The notes: a model not told the origin generated them from the sequence alone. A stretch of DNA of 64,000 bases from Arcicella aurantiaca (GCF_003148625.1 NZ_QGGO01000014.1:96643-160642), one strand, 5' to 3'. Counted from the stretch's first letter, positions 52,887-62,950 are shown. A program made the numbers and translations.

Positions 52887-54449
52887 TTAATTCGCATAGC
52901 CCGGATTTTGAGGTTTCAGATTAGGGTTGTTCAACATTTCTTGCTTTCCAAAAGGTAAAAGCAAATGTTTTTCTTGTAAAGCTTGTTTAGAACTTTCATT
53001 GATATGACCCACGAAATTGTCAAACTTCTTCGTGTTTTCATTGAATACTTTTCTCAAACGAACCATATCAAACCAAGTAATTTGCTCGTAGCATAGCTCA
53101 TGCCATCTTTCTTTCCAAACGGCTTCTCTGAAAGTAGTTGCTGAATAACTACTCAAACTTGGAGTCGTCAATTTAGCTCTATCTCTAATTCTTTTGAAAG
53201 CATCATACGCTTGTTGATTTGGTCCGGCAACTTCATTTTGAGCTTCCGCATACGTCAATAAAACCTCCGCATATCTAATTTGTGGAACATTCAAGTTATC
53301 ATTACGAGTACCCGCTACACCAAAAGTTCCATTAGCAGTTTGGTTGAAATGCTTGAAAATATACGGAGCATTCAAATTGAACGCCGCACCGTTTCCATTG
53401 GTAAAATACGTGGTATAAAAATATCCTTCTTGGTCTTTAGTTCTCAAATCGCCTGCTTCATAAGAATTATAGAAAGACGTAGTTGGTACTGTACTTCCCG
53501 TTCCTCCAGGGCCATTATAGTTAATAGGCTTGAAGTTAGGGAACATATTTCCCATCGGATTTCCTGCTACCAAAGTATTATACTGAATCATGAATAAATG
53601 CTCTAATTTATTCTTTTGATTTTCTTTGTGTACATCACTGTAAGTTGTGAAAAGATTAATCACCGAAGGATTACTGTTGGCATAAGTAATTACTTCAAGA
53701 GCTTTATCAGCTGCCAATTTATAATGGCTTGCTCCTTTACTCAATGGGAAACCCGCCATTGTTAAATACACGTTAGCCATTTGAGCTTTTACTGCCGCTA
53801 AACAAACTCTACCACTTGCATCCATCCAAGGCAAACCAGCGTTTTCAGCTTCTGTCAAATCTTCAAGAATTAATTTATAAACATCATCTTTAGAAGATTT
53901 AGCAGGCAAAAAGTTTTCAGAACTTGCCGTTTGAGGTTTCGTAATCAATGGAATATCCCCCCAAAGTCTTACGGCTGAATAATATGCCGAAGCACGTAAA
54001 AACTTAGCTTCTCCTAAAATCTTCTTTTTCTGAGCATCTGGCATTGGCGTAATTGGTGGTACTTTTTCAATTACTTGGTTTGCTTGGGCAATTACTTTGT
54101 ACAAACCATTCCAATAGTTAACCACATGGGCAGTATTACCATCATGAACTAAACCATACAGGTTGTTTAAGTCCGAATTCTGAGCGGTTTCAGTTGTTGA
54201 AGTTCCTGTAAGGGCTTCTAAAAGTTGCCAGTTTGACGAGAAAATTCCTGCACCTCCGCCCATAAATCTCAAATCAGAATATACTGATGCAATAGCTGCC
54301 TCCGCATGGTCTGGAATTGTATAGAAATTATCAGGCGTAAGGTTTGATGGAGCTTTTTCTTTAAGGAAATCAGAGCATCCAGATTGTCCTACTAAAAATG
54401 CACTTAGAAGGGCAAGTTTTATATTTTTATTTATGTTATTCAATTTCAT
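52887..54449 (-). CDS. SusD/RagB-family nutrient-binding lipoprotein
   Basis: This 520-aa protein has a lipoprotein signal with C25 as the lipidated Cys (FLVGQSGCSDFL). It has SusD features: the N-terminal FLKEKAPSNLTPDNFY, TPR-like helices (AKFLRASAYYSAVRLWGDIPLI), the RYAEVLLTYAEAQNEV helix and a C-terminal ERWHELCYEQITWFDMVRL. It lies 96 nt after susC on the minus strand, and the two form an outer-membrane uptake pair. No polysaccharide-degrading enzyme is adjacent, so the ligand is not indicated. Confidence 0.96.
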   Translation of the reverse strand: MKLNNINKNIKLALLSAFLVGQSGCSDFLKEKAPSNLTPDNFYTIPDHAEAAIASVYSDLRFMGGGAGIFSSNWQLLEALTGTSTTETAQNSDLNNLYGLVHDGNTAHVVNYWNGLYKVIAQANQVIEKVPPITPMPDAQKKKILGEAKFLRASAYYSAVRLWGDIPLITKPQTASSENFLPAKSSKDDVYKLILEDLTEAENAGLPWMDASGRVCLAAVKAQMANVYLTMAGFPLSKGASHYKLAADKALEVITYANSNPSVINLFTTYSDVHKENQKNKLEHLFMIQYNTLVAGNPMGNMFPNFKPINYNGPGGTGSTVPTTSFYNSYEAGDLRTKDQEGYFYTTYFTNGNGAAFNLNAPYIFKHFNQTANGTFGVAGTRNDNLNVPQIRYAEVLLTYAEAQNEVAGPNQQAYDAFKRIRDRAKLTTPSLSSYSATTFREAVWKERWHELCYEQITWFDMVRLRKVFNENTKKFDNFVGHINESSKQALQEKHLLLPFGKQEMLNNPNLKPQNPGYAN

Positions 54450-54545
54450 TTGTATTTCAAATTTTAGTTAAGTAAGTCCATTGACGATTTAAGAATTACG
54501 ATTATCAACACTTTACCCATTTTCCAATAACCAATCACCCGTTAT

Positions 54546-57500
54546 TTAAAAGGCTACTTGTACACCAAGCATATAAGTTGTAGGTTTGGGATAATTATGC
54601 CACATCATACCTTGTGAGAAAGCACTGTTTCCGTCACCTTGGTTTGTTGGCGTAACTTCTGGGTCACCGATAATTTTATCCTTCACAGCCAAGAAGAAGT
54701 TTTGTGCAGAAGCATAAACTCTCAAACGGTTCAAATTCATCTTTTTAGTTATTTCACTCGGAATATTATAACCTAACAATAAATTTTTACCTCTTATAAA
54801 TGAGCCATCTTTAATCCACCAGCTATCTACGTTTGTTACATAACCAGCTCTTGTGTCTCTGATTTCAGCAATCATCGTATTTTGATTTTGAGGAGTCCAA
54901 GCATTTAACACTGATGAATAACTATTTGCCAATGCTTGACGGTCTTCACTTGCGTGTAAGTTCATCATCATTACGTCGTTTCCGTAGCTAAATTGAAGTT
55001 CTAAGGTTAAATCGAAATTACCATATTTCAAGGTGTTGGTAAATGCTCCCCAGAATTTTGGACTACCATTTCCGATAATTGAACGGTCAGCGTCAGTAAT
55101 GGCATAATCCCCGTTTACGTCTTTATATTTGATGTCACCAGGAAGAATGGTCAAACCGTTACGGTAACTTGTAAATTTAGCAGCTTCGTCTCTTTCAGCC
55201 GTTCCCCACACACCTAAGCGAGTAAGTCCCCAGAAAGCACCCACTGGCTCACCAATACGAATAATGTTTGTAGGGTTTGTGAAGTTTGGTCCACCCACGT
55301 TGAAAATATCAGAAGGCGTTGCCAACGAAAGCACTTTATTTTTGTTAAACGAAATGTTGAAATTTGAATTCCAACGGAATTTTCCAGAATTGATATTTAC
55401 TGAATTAATCGCAAATTCAAATCCTTTATTTTCCATCGAACCAACGTTTCTTCTAATTGTTCCATAACCACTTGTTTGTGGAACTGGAGCGTCCAATAAC
55501 ATATCGGTAGTTAATCTGTAATAATAATCAGCTTCAAGGTTTACACGTCCTCCCCAAAGTCCAACTTCAAAACCAATATCCGTTTGTGCCGTTTTCTCCC
55601 ATTTCAAATCAGGGTTTGCTAAACGAGAAATACCTGTACCAGAAACACGTGTGTCGTTAATAACTGTTGAATAGTTTGAGCTAAGAAGTGACAAAGAAGA
55701 ATAGGAAGGAATTTCAGAGTTACCTGTCAAACCATAACTTGTTCTGAGTTTCAAGTTGCTAATTACAGGATTACCTCTCAAGAAATCTTCCTCTGACACT
55801 TTCCAAGCTAATGCACCCGAAGGGAAAAAGGCAAATTTATCATTTTCTCCAAATCTTGAAGAACCATCAGCACGACCTGTAAATGTTACTAAATACTTGT
55901 TTTTCAAGCTATAATTTACTCTACCGAAATATGAATTAAAAGCAAAACGAGAAGCTCCTGAACCTACCGATGGAAGTGTAGAACCTGCTCCTAAGTTATT
56001 ATAGCCAAAATAATCTGTGGCAAAACCTTGTACACTACCACCAATATTGAAGAAATCTGTTTGTTGCCAAGAAATCCCTAATAAACCTGTAATTGAGTTA
56101 TTTGCATTAATTTCTTTCGTGTATGTCAAGAAGTTTTCTAACGACCAAAACGTTTGTGTTTGGTTAGAAACTGACGCTGTTCCTTGCTGACCGATTGCTA
56201 AAGTTCTTGTTTGAGATTGGTTATTTTCTTGCGTGATGATGTTTGCCCCCAATACCGTTTTCATTTCTAAACCTTTCGCTAAGGCAATATTTGAGTAAAC
56301 AGAACCCGTTGTGGTTTGGGTATTCAAAACATATTTACGCCCCATTAAACGGTGAACTGAACTAAAAGTACCTTCTGCATAAGGGAAATCACGGTTATTT
56401 GCATAAGAACCATCTGCGTATTTAACAGGTAGAAAAGGGAAATCTTCCACAATCTGACGAGCCACAGCATCGTTAATATCAGCAACATTTTCAGTTTGAT
56501 TGTTATAAGCAAGTGTACCGCCTACTTTCAACCATTTTCTTATTTGGTCGTCAATCGTAAATCTTCCAGAATAACGTTTCAAATAAGATGTTTTAATCAA
56601 ACCTTGGTCATCTCTATAACCTAATGAAAACGAATATTGTGTTTTCTCATTTCCACCGTTAAAACCTAACTGATGATTTTGTGTCAAACTATTTTGAGTT
56701 GATTCATTTAACCAGTTTGTATCGTACAATGGATTTCCAGAAGCATCAAATACTCGTGGGTCTGTACGGCGTAATTTTGGATTGAGATAAGCCCATTTTC
56801 CAGCATTCCAACCAACTGGGTCATATTTTTGCATATTTGCCCAAGCTAAATCTTCAACCGCCATGTATTGTTTTGAATTTAATACTTCTGGTCTGTTTGG
56901 TCCAATGGTATTTACACTAAAATCAGAACTGTATGTGATTTGACTATCATTTGCTTTTCCTTTTTTAGTAGTTACCAAAATAACCCCATTCGCACCTCTT
57001 GCACCATAAATAGCCGTTGATGACGCATCTTTCAAAACCTCCACTGAAACAATATCATTTGGGTTTAAGTAGTCAATAGCAGAACTAAATTGGTTTTGAT
57101 TACCTTGTGGCAACATGACTCCGTCAATTACATAAAGTGGATTGTTTGAGGAGTTAATCGAACTAAAACCACGTACACGAATGGTTGTTCTACCACCGGG
57201 GCGACCAGAGTTTGTATTTACTTGTACCCCCGACATTCTACCAGAAAGGCTTTGATTTAACGAAGCCGCAGGTCTTTCCAAAAGTTGGTCAGCTTTCACC
57301 GTTCCCACAGAACCCGTTAAATCTGATTTTCTTTGTGTTCCGTACCCAATCACTACGAGTTCTTCCAACATACTTGTCTTTGAAGAAATTGTTACGTCAA
57401 AAACAGTCTTATTTCCAACTACAATTTCCTTAGTTTCATAGCCCACATACGAAATCACAATCGTTGAATTACTTGACGGTACTGTAATTTTAAAATTCCC

Positions 57501-57692
57501 ATTTCCGTCACTACTTACCCCTTGATTAGTGCCTTTAATGGCAATATTTGCTCCCACTATTAATTCCCCTTTTTCATCAATTACTTTCCCCGTAATTGGT
57601 ATTGAACCACTCTGCCCAAATGTGATAAATGAGAAAAACAAAAGAGATAGAAACAGATACCTCGTTTTACACCAGTAGATTTTACATTTCAT
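54546..57692 (-). CDS. SusC/RagA-family TonB-dependent outer-membrane transporter
   Basis: This 1048-aa protein has a signal peptide (YLFLSLLFFSFITFGQ), a carboxypeptidase-regulatory-like domain (about 32-110: ITGKVIDEKGELIVGANIAI), a TonB plug (about 120-240: NPLYVIDGVMLP is the SusC signature) and a 22-strand barrel ending in Phe (YMLGVQVAF). It is the first gene of a pair with SusD and imports a glycan or other large nutrient with TonB energy. A candidate -7 box lies 50 nt upstream. Confidence 0.97.
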   Translation of the reverse strand: MKCKIYWCKTRYLFLSLLFFSFITFGQSGSIPITGKVIDEKGELIVGANIAIKGTNQGVSSDGNGNFKITVPSSNSTIVISYVGYETKEIVVGNKTVFDVTISSKTSMLEELVVIGYGTQRKSDLTGSVGTVKADQLLERPAASLNQSLSGRMSGVQVNTNSGRPGGRTTIRVRGFSSINSSNNPLYVIDGVMLPQGNQNQFSSAIDYLNPNDIVSVEVLKDASSTAIYGARGANGVILVTTKKGKANDSQITYSSDFSVNTIGPNRPEVLNSKQYMAVEDLAWANMQKYDPVGWNAGKWAYLNPKLRRTDPRVFDASGNPLYDTNWLNESTQNSLTQNHQLGFNGGNEKTQYSFSLGYRDDQGLIKTSYLKRYSGRFTIDDQIRKWLKVGGTLAYNNQTENVADINDAVARQIVEDFPFLPVKYADGSYANNRDFPYAEGTFSSVHRLMGRKYVLNTQTTTGSVYSNIALAKGLEMKTVLGANIITQENNQSQTRTLAIGQQGTASVSNQTQTFWSLENFLTYTKEINANNSITGLLGISWQQTDFFNIGGSVQGFATDYFGYNNLGAGSTLPSVGSGASRFAFNSYFGRVNYSLKNKYLVTFTGRADGSSRFGENDKFAFFPSGALAWKVSEEDFLRGNPVISNLKLRTSYGLTGNSEIPSYSSLSLLSSNYSTVINDTRVSGTGISRLANPDLKWEKTAQTDIGFEVGLWGGRVNLEADYYYRLTTDMLLDAPVPQTSGYGTIRRNVGSMENKGFEFAINSVNINSGKFRWNSNFNISFNKNKVLSLATPSDIFNVGGPNFTNPTNIIRIGEPVGAFWGLTRLGVWGTAERDEAAKFTSYRNGLTILPGDIKYKDVNGDYAITDADRSIIGNGSPKFWGAFTNTLKYGNFDLTLELQFSYGNDVMMMNLHASEDRQALANSYSSVLNAWTPQNQNTMIAEIRDTRAGYVTNVDSWWIKDGSFIRGKNLLLGYNIPSEITKKMNLNRLRVYASAQNFFLAVKDKIIGDPEVTPTNQGDGNSAFSQGMMWHNYPKPTTYMLGVQVAF

Positions 57693-57741
57693 AAGAAATT
57701 TTGGTTTGTTAAAGATTTAAGTTTAAGTTCTAACTAAAATG

Positions 57742-57749
57742 CAAAAGTA
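57742..57749 (-). promoter_or_regulatory. Candidate -7 element for susC
   Basis: Minus strand TACTTTTG matches TAnnTTTG, 50 nt before the susC start. Confidence 0.4.
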
Positions 57750-57831
57750 TCCTGTCTCAGTTACATAAATTATTCAATGCTTTTCATTAACTATTCAATT
57801 TTAATCTCTCTGAAATATTGCTACATTTGAG

Positions 57832-57839
57832 ATACCAAA
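57832..57839 (+). promoter_or_regulatory. Candidate -7 element for the alpha/beta hydrolase
   Basis: TACATTTG matches TAnnTTTG, 74 nt before the hydrolase start; divergent from the susC promoter. Confidence 0.35.
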
Positions 57840-57912
57840 TACCATTTTTAGGATTAAAACAAGGTTAAATGTGTATTAAATAATGATAACTTTATAACTA
57901 AATCGCTTCATC

Positions 57913-58761
57913 ATGCAAACAATTCAATTTGAAATTTATCCTAATTTCTTTGTCATAGCAGACACCTATGGAAACCCAAACGATAAGCCTGTATTGTTTT
58001 TACATGGAGGAGGACAAACTCGACATTCATGGGGAGATTCTGCTAAAATCGTTGCTGAACACGGCTATTATTCCATAGCTTTGGATGCTCGTGGACATGG
58101 AGATAGTAGTTGGTCTGAAAATGGAGAATATAGAATTGAAGATTTTGGAAAAGACTTAAAAGCGGTTATCAGTCAATTAGCGAAATCACCCGCTTTGGTT
58201 GGAGCTTCAATGGGTGGATTAACTTCTCTAATTGCAGAAGGTGAAGCAGAAAAAAGTATTTCATCAGCCATTGTTTTAGTAGATATTGCTCCCAAAACCG
58301 AACAAAAAGGAATAGAAAGAATCTTTGCGTTTATGTCTTCTAATAAACATGGTTTTGCCTCAATTGAAGAAGCCGCCGAAGCAGTTGCTGCGTATCTACC
58401 CAATCGTCCGAAACCCCAAGACCATTCAAGATTAGAAAAAAACCTTCGTCTAAGAGGCGATGGAAGATATTATTGGCATTGGGATATGAAAATGCTTGAA
58501 TTGTGGAAAAGCATAAGCCCAGACCAACAAATCAAAAATGAAATAAGAATGTTTAATGCCGCCAAAAACCTAAAAGTCCCCACGATGATAGTACGTGGAG
58601 GAATGTCTGACGTAGTTTCAGATAAAGTAATGGCAGAGTTTTTAGATGAAGTTCCTCACGTGCGGAGTGTCAACGTTTCGGGTGCAGGTCACATGGTAGC
58701 AGGCGACTCAAACCATGCTTTTACCAATGCCGTTTTGGATTTTTTGAAAGAAGTTTATTGA
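57913..58761 (+). CDS. Alpha/beta-hydrolase-fold enzyme
   Basis: This 282-aa hydrolase has an oxyanion segment (VLFLHGGGQTRHSWG, 27-41), a nucleophile elbow GASMGGL with S99, an acid in RGGMSDVVS and a catalytic His in SGAGHMVAGD near residue 262. No signal peptide; cytoplasmic. The substrate class (ester, lactone, epoxide, haloalkane) cannot be decided. The DARGHGDSSW segment is common to many esterases and to haloperoxidase-like members. Divergent from susC and followed by a bidirectional terminator. Confidence 0.93.
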   Translation: MQTIQFEIYPNFFVIADTYGNPNDKPVLFLHGGGQTRHSWGDSAKIVAEHGYYSIALDARGHGDSSWSENGEYRIEDFGKDLKAVISQLAKSPALVGASMGGLTSLIAEGEAEKSISSAIVLVDIAPKTEQKGIERIFAFMSSNKHGFASIEEAAEAVAAYLPNRPKPQDHSRLEKNLRLRGDGRYYWHWDMKMLELWKSISPDQQIKNEIRMFNAAKNLKVPTMIVRGGMSDVVSDKVMAEFLDEVPHVRSVNVSGAGHMVAGDSNHAFTNAVLDFLKEVY

Positions 58762-58770
58762 TTTTTCATA

Positions 58771-58800
58771 AAAAAGACGGACTGAAAAGCCCGTCTTTTT
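58771..58800. terminator. Bidirectional terminator between convergent genes
   Basis: Perfect 10-bp stem AAAAAGACGG / CCGTCTTTTT with a 10-nt loop, between the hydrolase and the convergent Lys-rich secreted-protein gene. T-runs occur on both strands. Confidence 0.9.
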
Positions 58801-58803
58801 ATT

Positions 58804-59328
58804 TTATTTATTTTCCTTAGAATCGCCTTCTTTAGGTTTTCCTTCTCCTCTTCCTTTACCCTTCCCTTTTTTATCGCCTCTGTCTTCTCTATCACCTTTT
58901 CTGTGGTCGTCGCCATCATGTCCTTTTTTATGAAGACTCTGATAAGTTGTTAACTGCTGAGGAGTAAATATTTTTTGAAATTCTGCCTGACGATACGCTT
59001 TTATTTCATCTTTAGCACTTTTATCTTTATTCCCTTTCGTGGCATCTTTACGATTAATGCACTCTGTATTTACAGCCAACACTTTCTGATATTGGTCGTC
59101 TGACAAACCTAATTTTGATTTTAATTCTTGTGAATATTGGGCAGCTCTATCTCCAGCCGAACCTTTTTTCTTTCCGCCTTCTTCTTTACGGTCTTTTTTA
59201 TTCTCTTTACGTCCACCTTTTTTCTCGATTTTTGTATCGGTATCAGGATTAGTTACAACTGGCGTTTGTGCAAATGCAGCAGCTTGTACAAATAATAGTG
59301 TTAAGGAAGCAATAATAGCCTTTTTCAT
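58804..59328 (-). CDS. Secreted Lys/Gly-rich protein with a Spy/CpxP-like helical core
   Basis: This 174-aa protein has a signal peptide (MKKAIIASLTLLFVQAAAFAQ). A highly charged KKGGRKENKKDRKEE stretch (about 35-60) leads into a helical core (about 62-132: YSQELKSKLGLSDDQYQKVLAV, AEFQKIFTPQQLTTYQSL), which resembles LTxxQ-containing Spy/CpxP periplasmic proteins. The C-terminus (133-174) is Lys/Asp/Gly-rich low complexity. Function unknown; a periplasmic chaperone or stress role is possible. Codon composition follows the basic repeats and needs care. Confidence 0.8.
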   Translation of the reverse strand: MKKAIIASLTLLFVQAAAFAQTPVVTNPDTDTKIEKKGGRKENKKDRKEEGGKKKGSAGDRAAQYSQELKSKLGLSDDQYQKVLAVNTECINRKDATKGNKDKSAKDEIKAYRQAEFQKIFTPQQLTTYQSLHKKGHDGDDHRKGDREDRGDKKGKGKGRGEGKPKEGDSKENK

Positions 59329-59421
59329 GAAATAATTATTAGTTTAAAAATCTCGCAACTAATGCAGTTGCTCGGTGATAACGACGTAAATAAATCAATA
59401 TTGTAACATTTTTTTTTAAAA

Positions 59422-59638
59422 AACGGAATTATCTACTATTTGGCGGAATTAAGGTTAGGCTTCTCCGAAGCCCGTAATTCGAGGCTATTCTTGTGCTACA
59501 AAGGTTGAATTTCTCCGAAATTGTGTCGATTTATACCTCGGAGAGGTTCAACCTTTGTAGAATATAGTGAAAATTCTCGTACCAACTTCGGAGAAGTGTA
59601 ACCTTAAAAGAGTCCGCCAAATATTAGATAATTCCGTT
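59422..59638. repeat. MITE-like element with nested inverted repeats
   Basis: The outer arms share AACGGAATTATCTA-TATTTGGCGGA (59422-59448) and its complement ending at 59638, extending to a TAAGGTTA...CTTCTCCGAAG arm (total about 50 bp per side with small gaps). An inner hairpin pairs CTACAAAGGTTGAA (59496-59509) with TTCAACCTTTGTAG (59547-59560). There is no ORF. The 217-bp length and terminal inverted repeats resemble a non-autonomous mobile element. Confidence 0.7.
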
Positions 59639-60015
59639 AAAAAAAGCTATGACAACGAAATTATAAATGGGAAAAATATAATTCAGGAAACAAAATTTTA
59701 AAGCACATTTGAGACAATTGATTGAGAACAAACTCGCTTAGAAAGGCTTAAAAGCACTTTATACTATTTGGAAGTTCGGAATTAAGGCTTAAATTTATTA
59801 ATTTGGTAACTAATTATTGTTAAGTCAATCATTTTCGGAACTATAAACTATTTGTCTGCGACAAATTTAGACCACAGATTGAACTGATTTTACAGATTTA
59901 CACTGGACACACAGTCGGATAAAAATCAAGAAAAATTAACCCAAATCTGTTAAAGTCAAACCCTTTAAGTTCCGAATATTTTTCAAACCGAACCTTCTAA
60001 ATATAGCCTTTTCTT
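59639..60015. repeat. Gap remainder with weak inverted repeats
   Basis: No gene is visible. TTTGGAAGTTCGGAATTAAG (about 59767-59786) is partially inverted at about 59961-60003, and ACAGATTGAACTGATTTTAC (59874-59893) resembles a widespread Bacteroidota intergenic repeat. This may be an older, decayed relative of the element just upstream. Confidence 0.45.
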
Positions 60016-60462
60016 ATGACTCCAAATACTTCTGATAACCGAGCATATTTTTTTAAAATTGATACTACTATTAAAAAAATTCGTCAAAGTTTACAAAAGA
60101 AATTAGATGACCTCAATGTTGATTTAACAGTTGACCAATGGGTACTTTTAGACCATATTTTTAGACACGAAGCACATGGCGTAAGTCAAAATGAATTGGC
60201 AGAAATGACTGTCAAAGACGCTCCAACAGTTACCAGAATTATAGATTTATTGGTCAAAAAGAATTTGGCTGAACGAAAAATGGCTGAAAATGACCGTAGG
60301 AAATTTAACATTACCCTTACAGATGCGGGCAGAAGCAAATTTCATGAAGCTTACCCAATTGTAGCGGAGGTTCGCAGAAAAGGTTGGGGTGATTTGAATG
60401 ATGAAGACTACAAAACTTTTGTTAGAATTTTAGATTCAATTTATACAAATATTACAGCATAA
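60016..60462 (+). CDS. MarR-family transcriptional regulator
   Basis: This 148-aa winged-helix regulator has LTVDQWVLLDHIF, VSQNELAEMTVKDAPTVTRIIDLLVKKNLAER (recognition helix region) and a DRRKFNITLTDAGRSKF wing, typical of MarR. The N- and C-terminal helices form the dimer interface. It faces convergently toward the gntP gene and has no divergent partner, so its target is not evident. Effectors are usually small phenolic or lipophilic compounds. Confidence 0.93.
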   Translation: MTPNTSDNRAYFFKIDTTIKKIRQSLQKKLDDLNVDLTVDQWVLLDHIFRHEAHGVSQNELAEMTVKDAPTVTRIIDLLVKKNLAERKMAENDRRKFNITLTDAGRSKFHEAYPIVAEVRRKGWGDLNDEDYKTFVRILDSIYTNITA

Positions 60463-60513
60463 ATAAAGAAAGATTAGCTTTTTAGGTAAAAATCATGCTA
60501 TGCAACCTAAAAT

Positions 60514-61863
60514 CTACCCATGAAAATAATGTAAAATACAGATTGAGATAAAAGTGGCTAATCCCATCAAAATTGTCATAATGGTATAAGATTTCAATGT
60601 CAGTTCTGTACCAATATTAGCAAATCTTGACACCACCCAAAAGTAAGCATCATTTGCGTGCGAAACCATCATTGAACCTGCTCCCATAGCCATTAAAGTT
60701 ATCTGTTTGCCCCATTCGGAATCAAGTCCTAAAGAGGGCAATAAAGGTAAAATTATAGAAGCAGAAGAAATTATTGCCACAGTTGACGAACCTTGGGCAG
60801 TTTTAAATATCGCCGTCAAAATAAAAGGAATGAAAATTCCGAGATGAAGCTCGCTTATGATTTCGCCATAAACTTTTCCTAAATCCAACATTTTAATAAT
60901 CTCACCAAATACTCCACCAACAGCTATAATGGCTAAAATTGGTCCTGATTTTTCAATAGCACTTTCTAAAAGATGATTAATTTCAGATTTTTGAAAAGTT
61001 TTAAAAAGGGACAATGCCAACAAAATACCAATAAAAAGAGCCGTAATGGGTTCACCCAAAAACTTAATAATTGAAACCATTTTTTCAGGAAAAATAGTGG
61101 CATTCAATAAAACTAATGACTTCAGCGAAATCAGGAAAATAGGAAAAAGAATGGGTAGAAAAGCATGAAGAGGATTAGGCAGACTTCCTTCAAATAGCTG
61201 ATAATCAATAGAATCAGTCGTTTCAATCTGTTCTTCGTAAAGATTATTATATTTTTTACCCGCAAATTTCGCCCAAAAATATACTACAACTGTAGAAGGA
61301 ATTGCCAAAAGTGTACCCAAAAGCATGGTTTGCCCCAACTCTACATTCAATTGCCCAGCCGCCGCCGTAATTCCGGGATGTGGAGGCACAAGACAATGAA
61401 CAGCATACAAGGCTCCTGCCAAACAAACCGTAAAAAACACATGAGAATTTCTAACTTTTTTGCTCAAAGAATGTAGCAAGCCACTCAAAACGATAAAGCC
61501 AGAATCGCAAAAAATGGGCAAACCAATAATAAAACCAATTAAAGTAATGGCTAAACCTGCCGATTTTTCGCCAGTTTTTTGCAAAATGTAATTGGCAATA
61601 CTTAAAGTAGCTTTTGTTCTATCTAAAATAACGCCTAAAGTTGTTCCTAAAATAATCAATAAACCAATTTTTTCAAGCGTATGCCCAAAGCCTGTTTTTA
61701 GGCTTTTTATGACATCTTCACCCGAGAAATTAGCGATTAATCCAACCAAAATGGAGACTATCAATAACACAAAAAATGTATTAAACTTATACTTTGAACT
61801 CAGCAAAATTATCAATAAAATACTGATAACTAACAAGATAGATACAAATAGTGGTGATAGCAT
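60514..61863 (-). CDS. GntP-family gluconate/sugar-acid:H+ symporter
   Basis: This 449-aa inner-membrane permease has about 12-13 helices. GntP-family signatures are present: GLLIILGTTLGVILDRTKA, GLPIFCDSGFIVLSGLL, HCLVPPHPGITAAAGQLNVELG and FKTAQGSSTVAIISSASI. The family imports gluconate, idonate, glycerate or related sugar acids. It starts 25 nt after the asparaginase gene on the same strand, so the two are probably co-transcribed, a combination with no obvious metabolic logic. The glucuronate genes at 1-5212 are 55 kb away. Confidence 0.93.
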   Translation of the reverse strand: MLSPLFVSILLVISILLIILLSSKYKFNTFFVLLIVSILVGLIANFSGEDVIKSLKTGFGHTLEKIGLLIILGTTLGVILDRTKATLSIANYILQKTGEKSAGLAITLIGFIIGLPIFCDSGFIVLSGLLHSLSKKVRNSHVFFTVCLAGALYAVHCLVPPHPGITAAAGQLNVELGQTMLLGTLLAIPSTVVVYFWAKFAGKKYNNLYEEQIETTDSIDYQLFEGSLPNPLHAFLPILFPIFLISLKSLVLLNATIFPEKMVSIIKFLGEPITALFIGILLALSLFKTFQKSEINHLLESAIEKSGPILAIIAVGGVFGEIIKMLDLGKVYGEIISELHLGIFIPFILTAIFKTAQGSSTVAIISSASIILPLLPSLGLDSEWGKQITLMAMGAGSMMVSHANDAYFWVVSRFANIGTELTLKSYTIMTILMGLATFISICILHYFHG

Positions 61864-61888
61864 TTTGGTTGGATTTATATTTTATTAA

Positions 61889-62950
61889 CTATGACATCTC
61901 TCCCGCAATTGACCGTTTTAAAATCTTTTTAACTTCTTGAATATCATTACTTTGCCCCAAAGCAAACATCAATTTAGTGATGGCTGCTTCAGTAGTAATA
62001 TCTGCCCCACTGACCACGCCAATTTCTTGCAAAAAATGACTTGTTTGGTAACGTCCTTGCGTAACACGTCCGCCATTGCATTGCGAAACATTGAAAAAAA
62101 TGATGTCTTTATCGACAAATTCTTTCATTAATTTCAAAAACCATTCGTCTGTTGGGGCATTTCCAGAGCCATAAGTTTCTAAAATCACCCCTCTTAAACC
62201 TTTAATTTCCAATACATTACGAACAACTTTTTGAGTAATTCCGGGAAAAAGTTTTAAAATCAGTACGTTTTCATCAAAAGTCTGATGAACTTTCAGAATA
62301 GCATCTTGGTCGTAATGTTTCAAATACGGTTTATTGTACTCAATTTTAATACCTGCCTCCGCCAAAACTGGGTAATTTTCGGATTCAAAGGCATTGAACT
62401 GCACACTTTCATTTTTCCTTGCCCGATTACCACGCAATAAAACTGAATTAAAATAAATACAAACTTCAGAAATTACAGGGCGGCTATGAGTTTGTGCGGC
62501 TGCAATTTCCAAAGCGGTAATAAAATTTTCTTTCGCATCAGTACGAGCCACACCAATGGGCAATTGAGCCCCCGTTAAAATGACAGGTTTATTCAGATTT
62601 TCCAATAAATAACTCAAAGCCGAAGCCGTATAAGCCATGGTATCCGTTCCGTGAAGAATTACGAATGAGTCGTATTTGGAATAATTTTCTTGGATAATCT
62701 CCGCTAATTCCATCCAAACTTTGGGATTCATGTTTGAAGAATCAAGCAGATAATCGAAAGTAAGTACCGAAATCTCAAAATCTAAACGAGCCATTTCTGG
62801 CAAATTATCAGGAATTTGAGCAAAATCAAAAGGAACTAAGCTATCCGTTTGAGCGTCATAAACCATTCCTAAAGTGCCTCCTGTATAAATTACAAGCACT
62901 TTTACATCGTTTTTGCCGTCAGCTTTTGTTTTAATTTTTATCGTTTTCAT
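61889..62950 (-). CDS. ansA: Type I (cytoplasmic) L-asparaginase
   Basis: This 353-aa protein shows both catalytic Thr motifs: VIYTGGTLGMV (T23 and T26 region) and ILHGTDTMAYTASAL, plus AQLPIGVARTDAKENF with the catalytic Lys. There is no signal peptide, so it is the type I enzyme that hydrolyses asparagine to aspartate and ammonia in the cytoplasm. It precedes gntP by 25 nt. Upstream is an inverted repeat array and then the TatD gene. Confidence 0.95.
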   Translation of the reverse strand: MKTIKIKTKADGKNDVKVLVIYTGGTLGMVYDAQTDSLVPFDFAQIPDNLPEMARLDFEISVLTFDYLLDSSNMNPKVWMELAEIIQENYSKYDSFVILHGTDTMAYTASALSYLLENLNKPVILTGAQLPIGVARTDAKENFITALEIAAAQTHSRPVISEVCIYFNSVLLRGNRARKNESVQFNAFESENYPVLAEAGIKIEYNKPYLKHYDQDAILKVHQTFDENVLILKLFPGITQKVVRNVLEIKGLRGVILETYGSGNAPTDEWFLKLMKEFVDKDIIFFNVSQCNGGRVTQGRYQTSHFLQEIGVVSGADITTEAAITKLMFALGQSNDIQEVKKILKRSIAGEMS

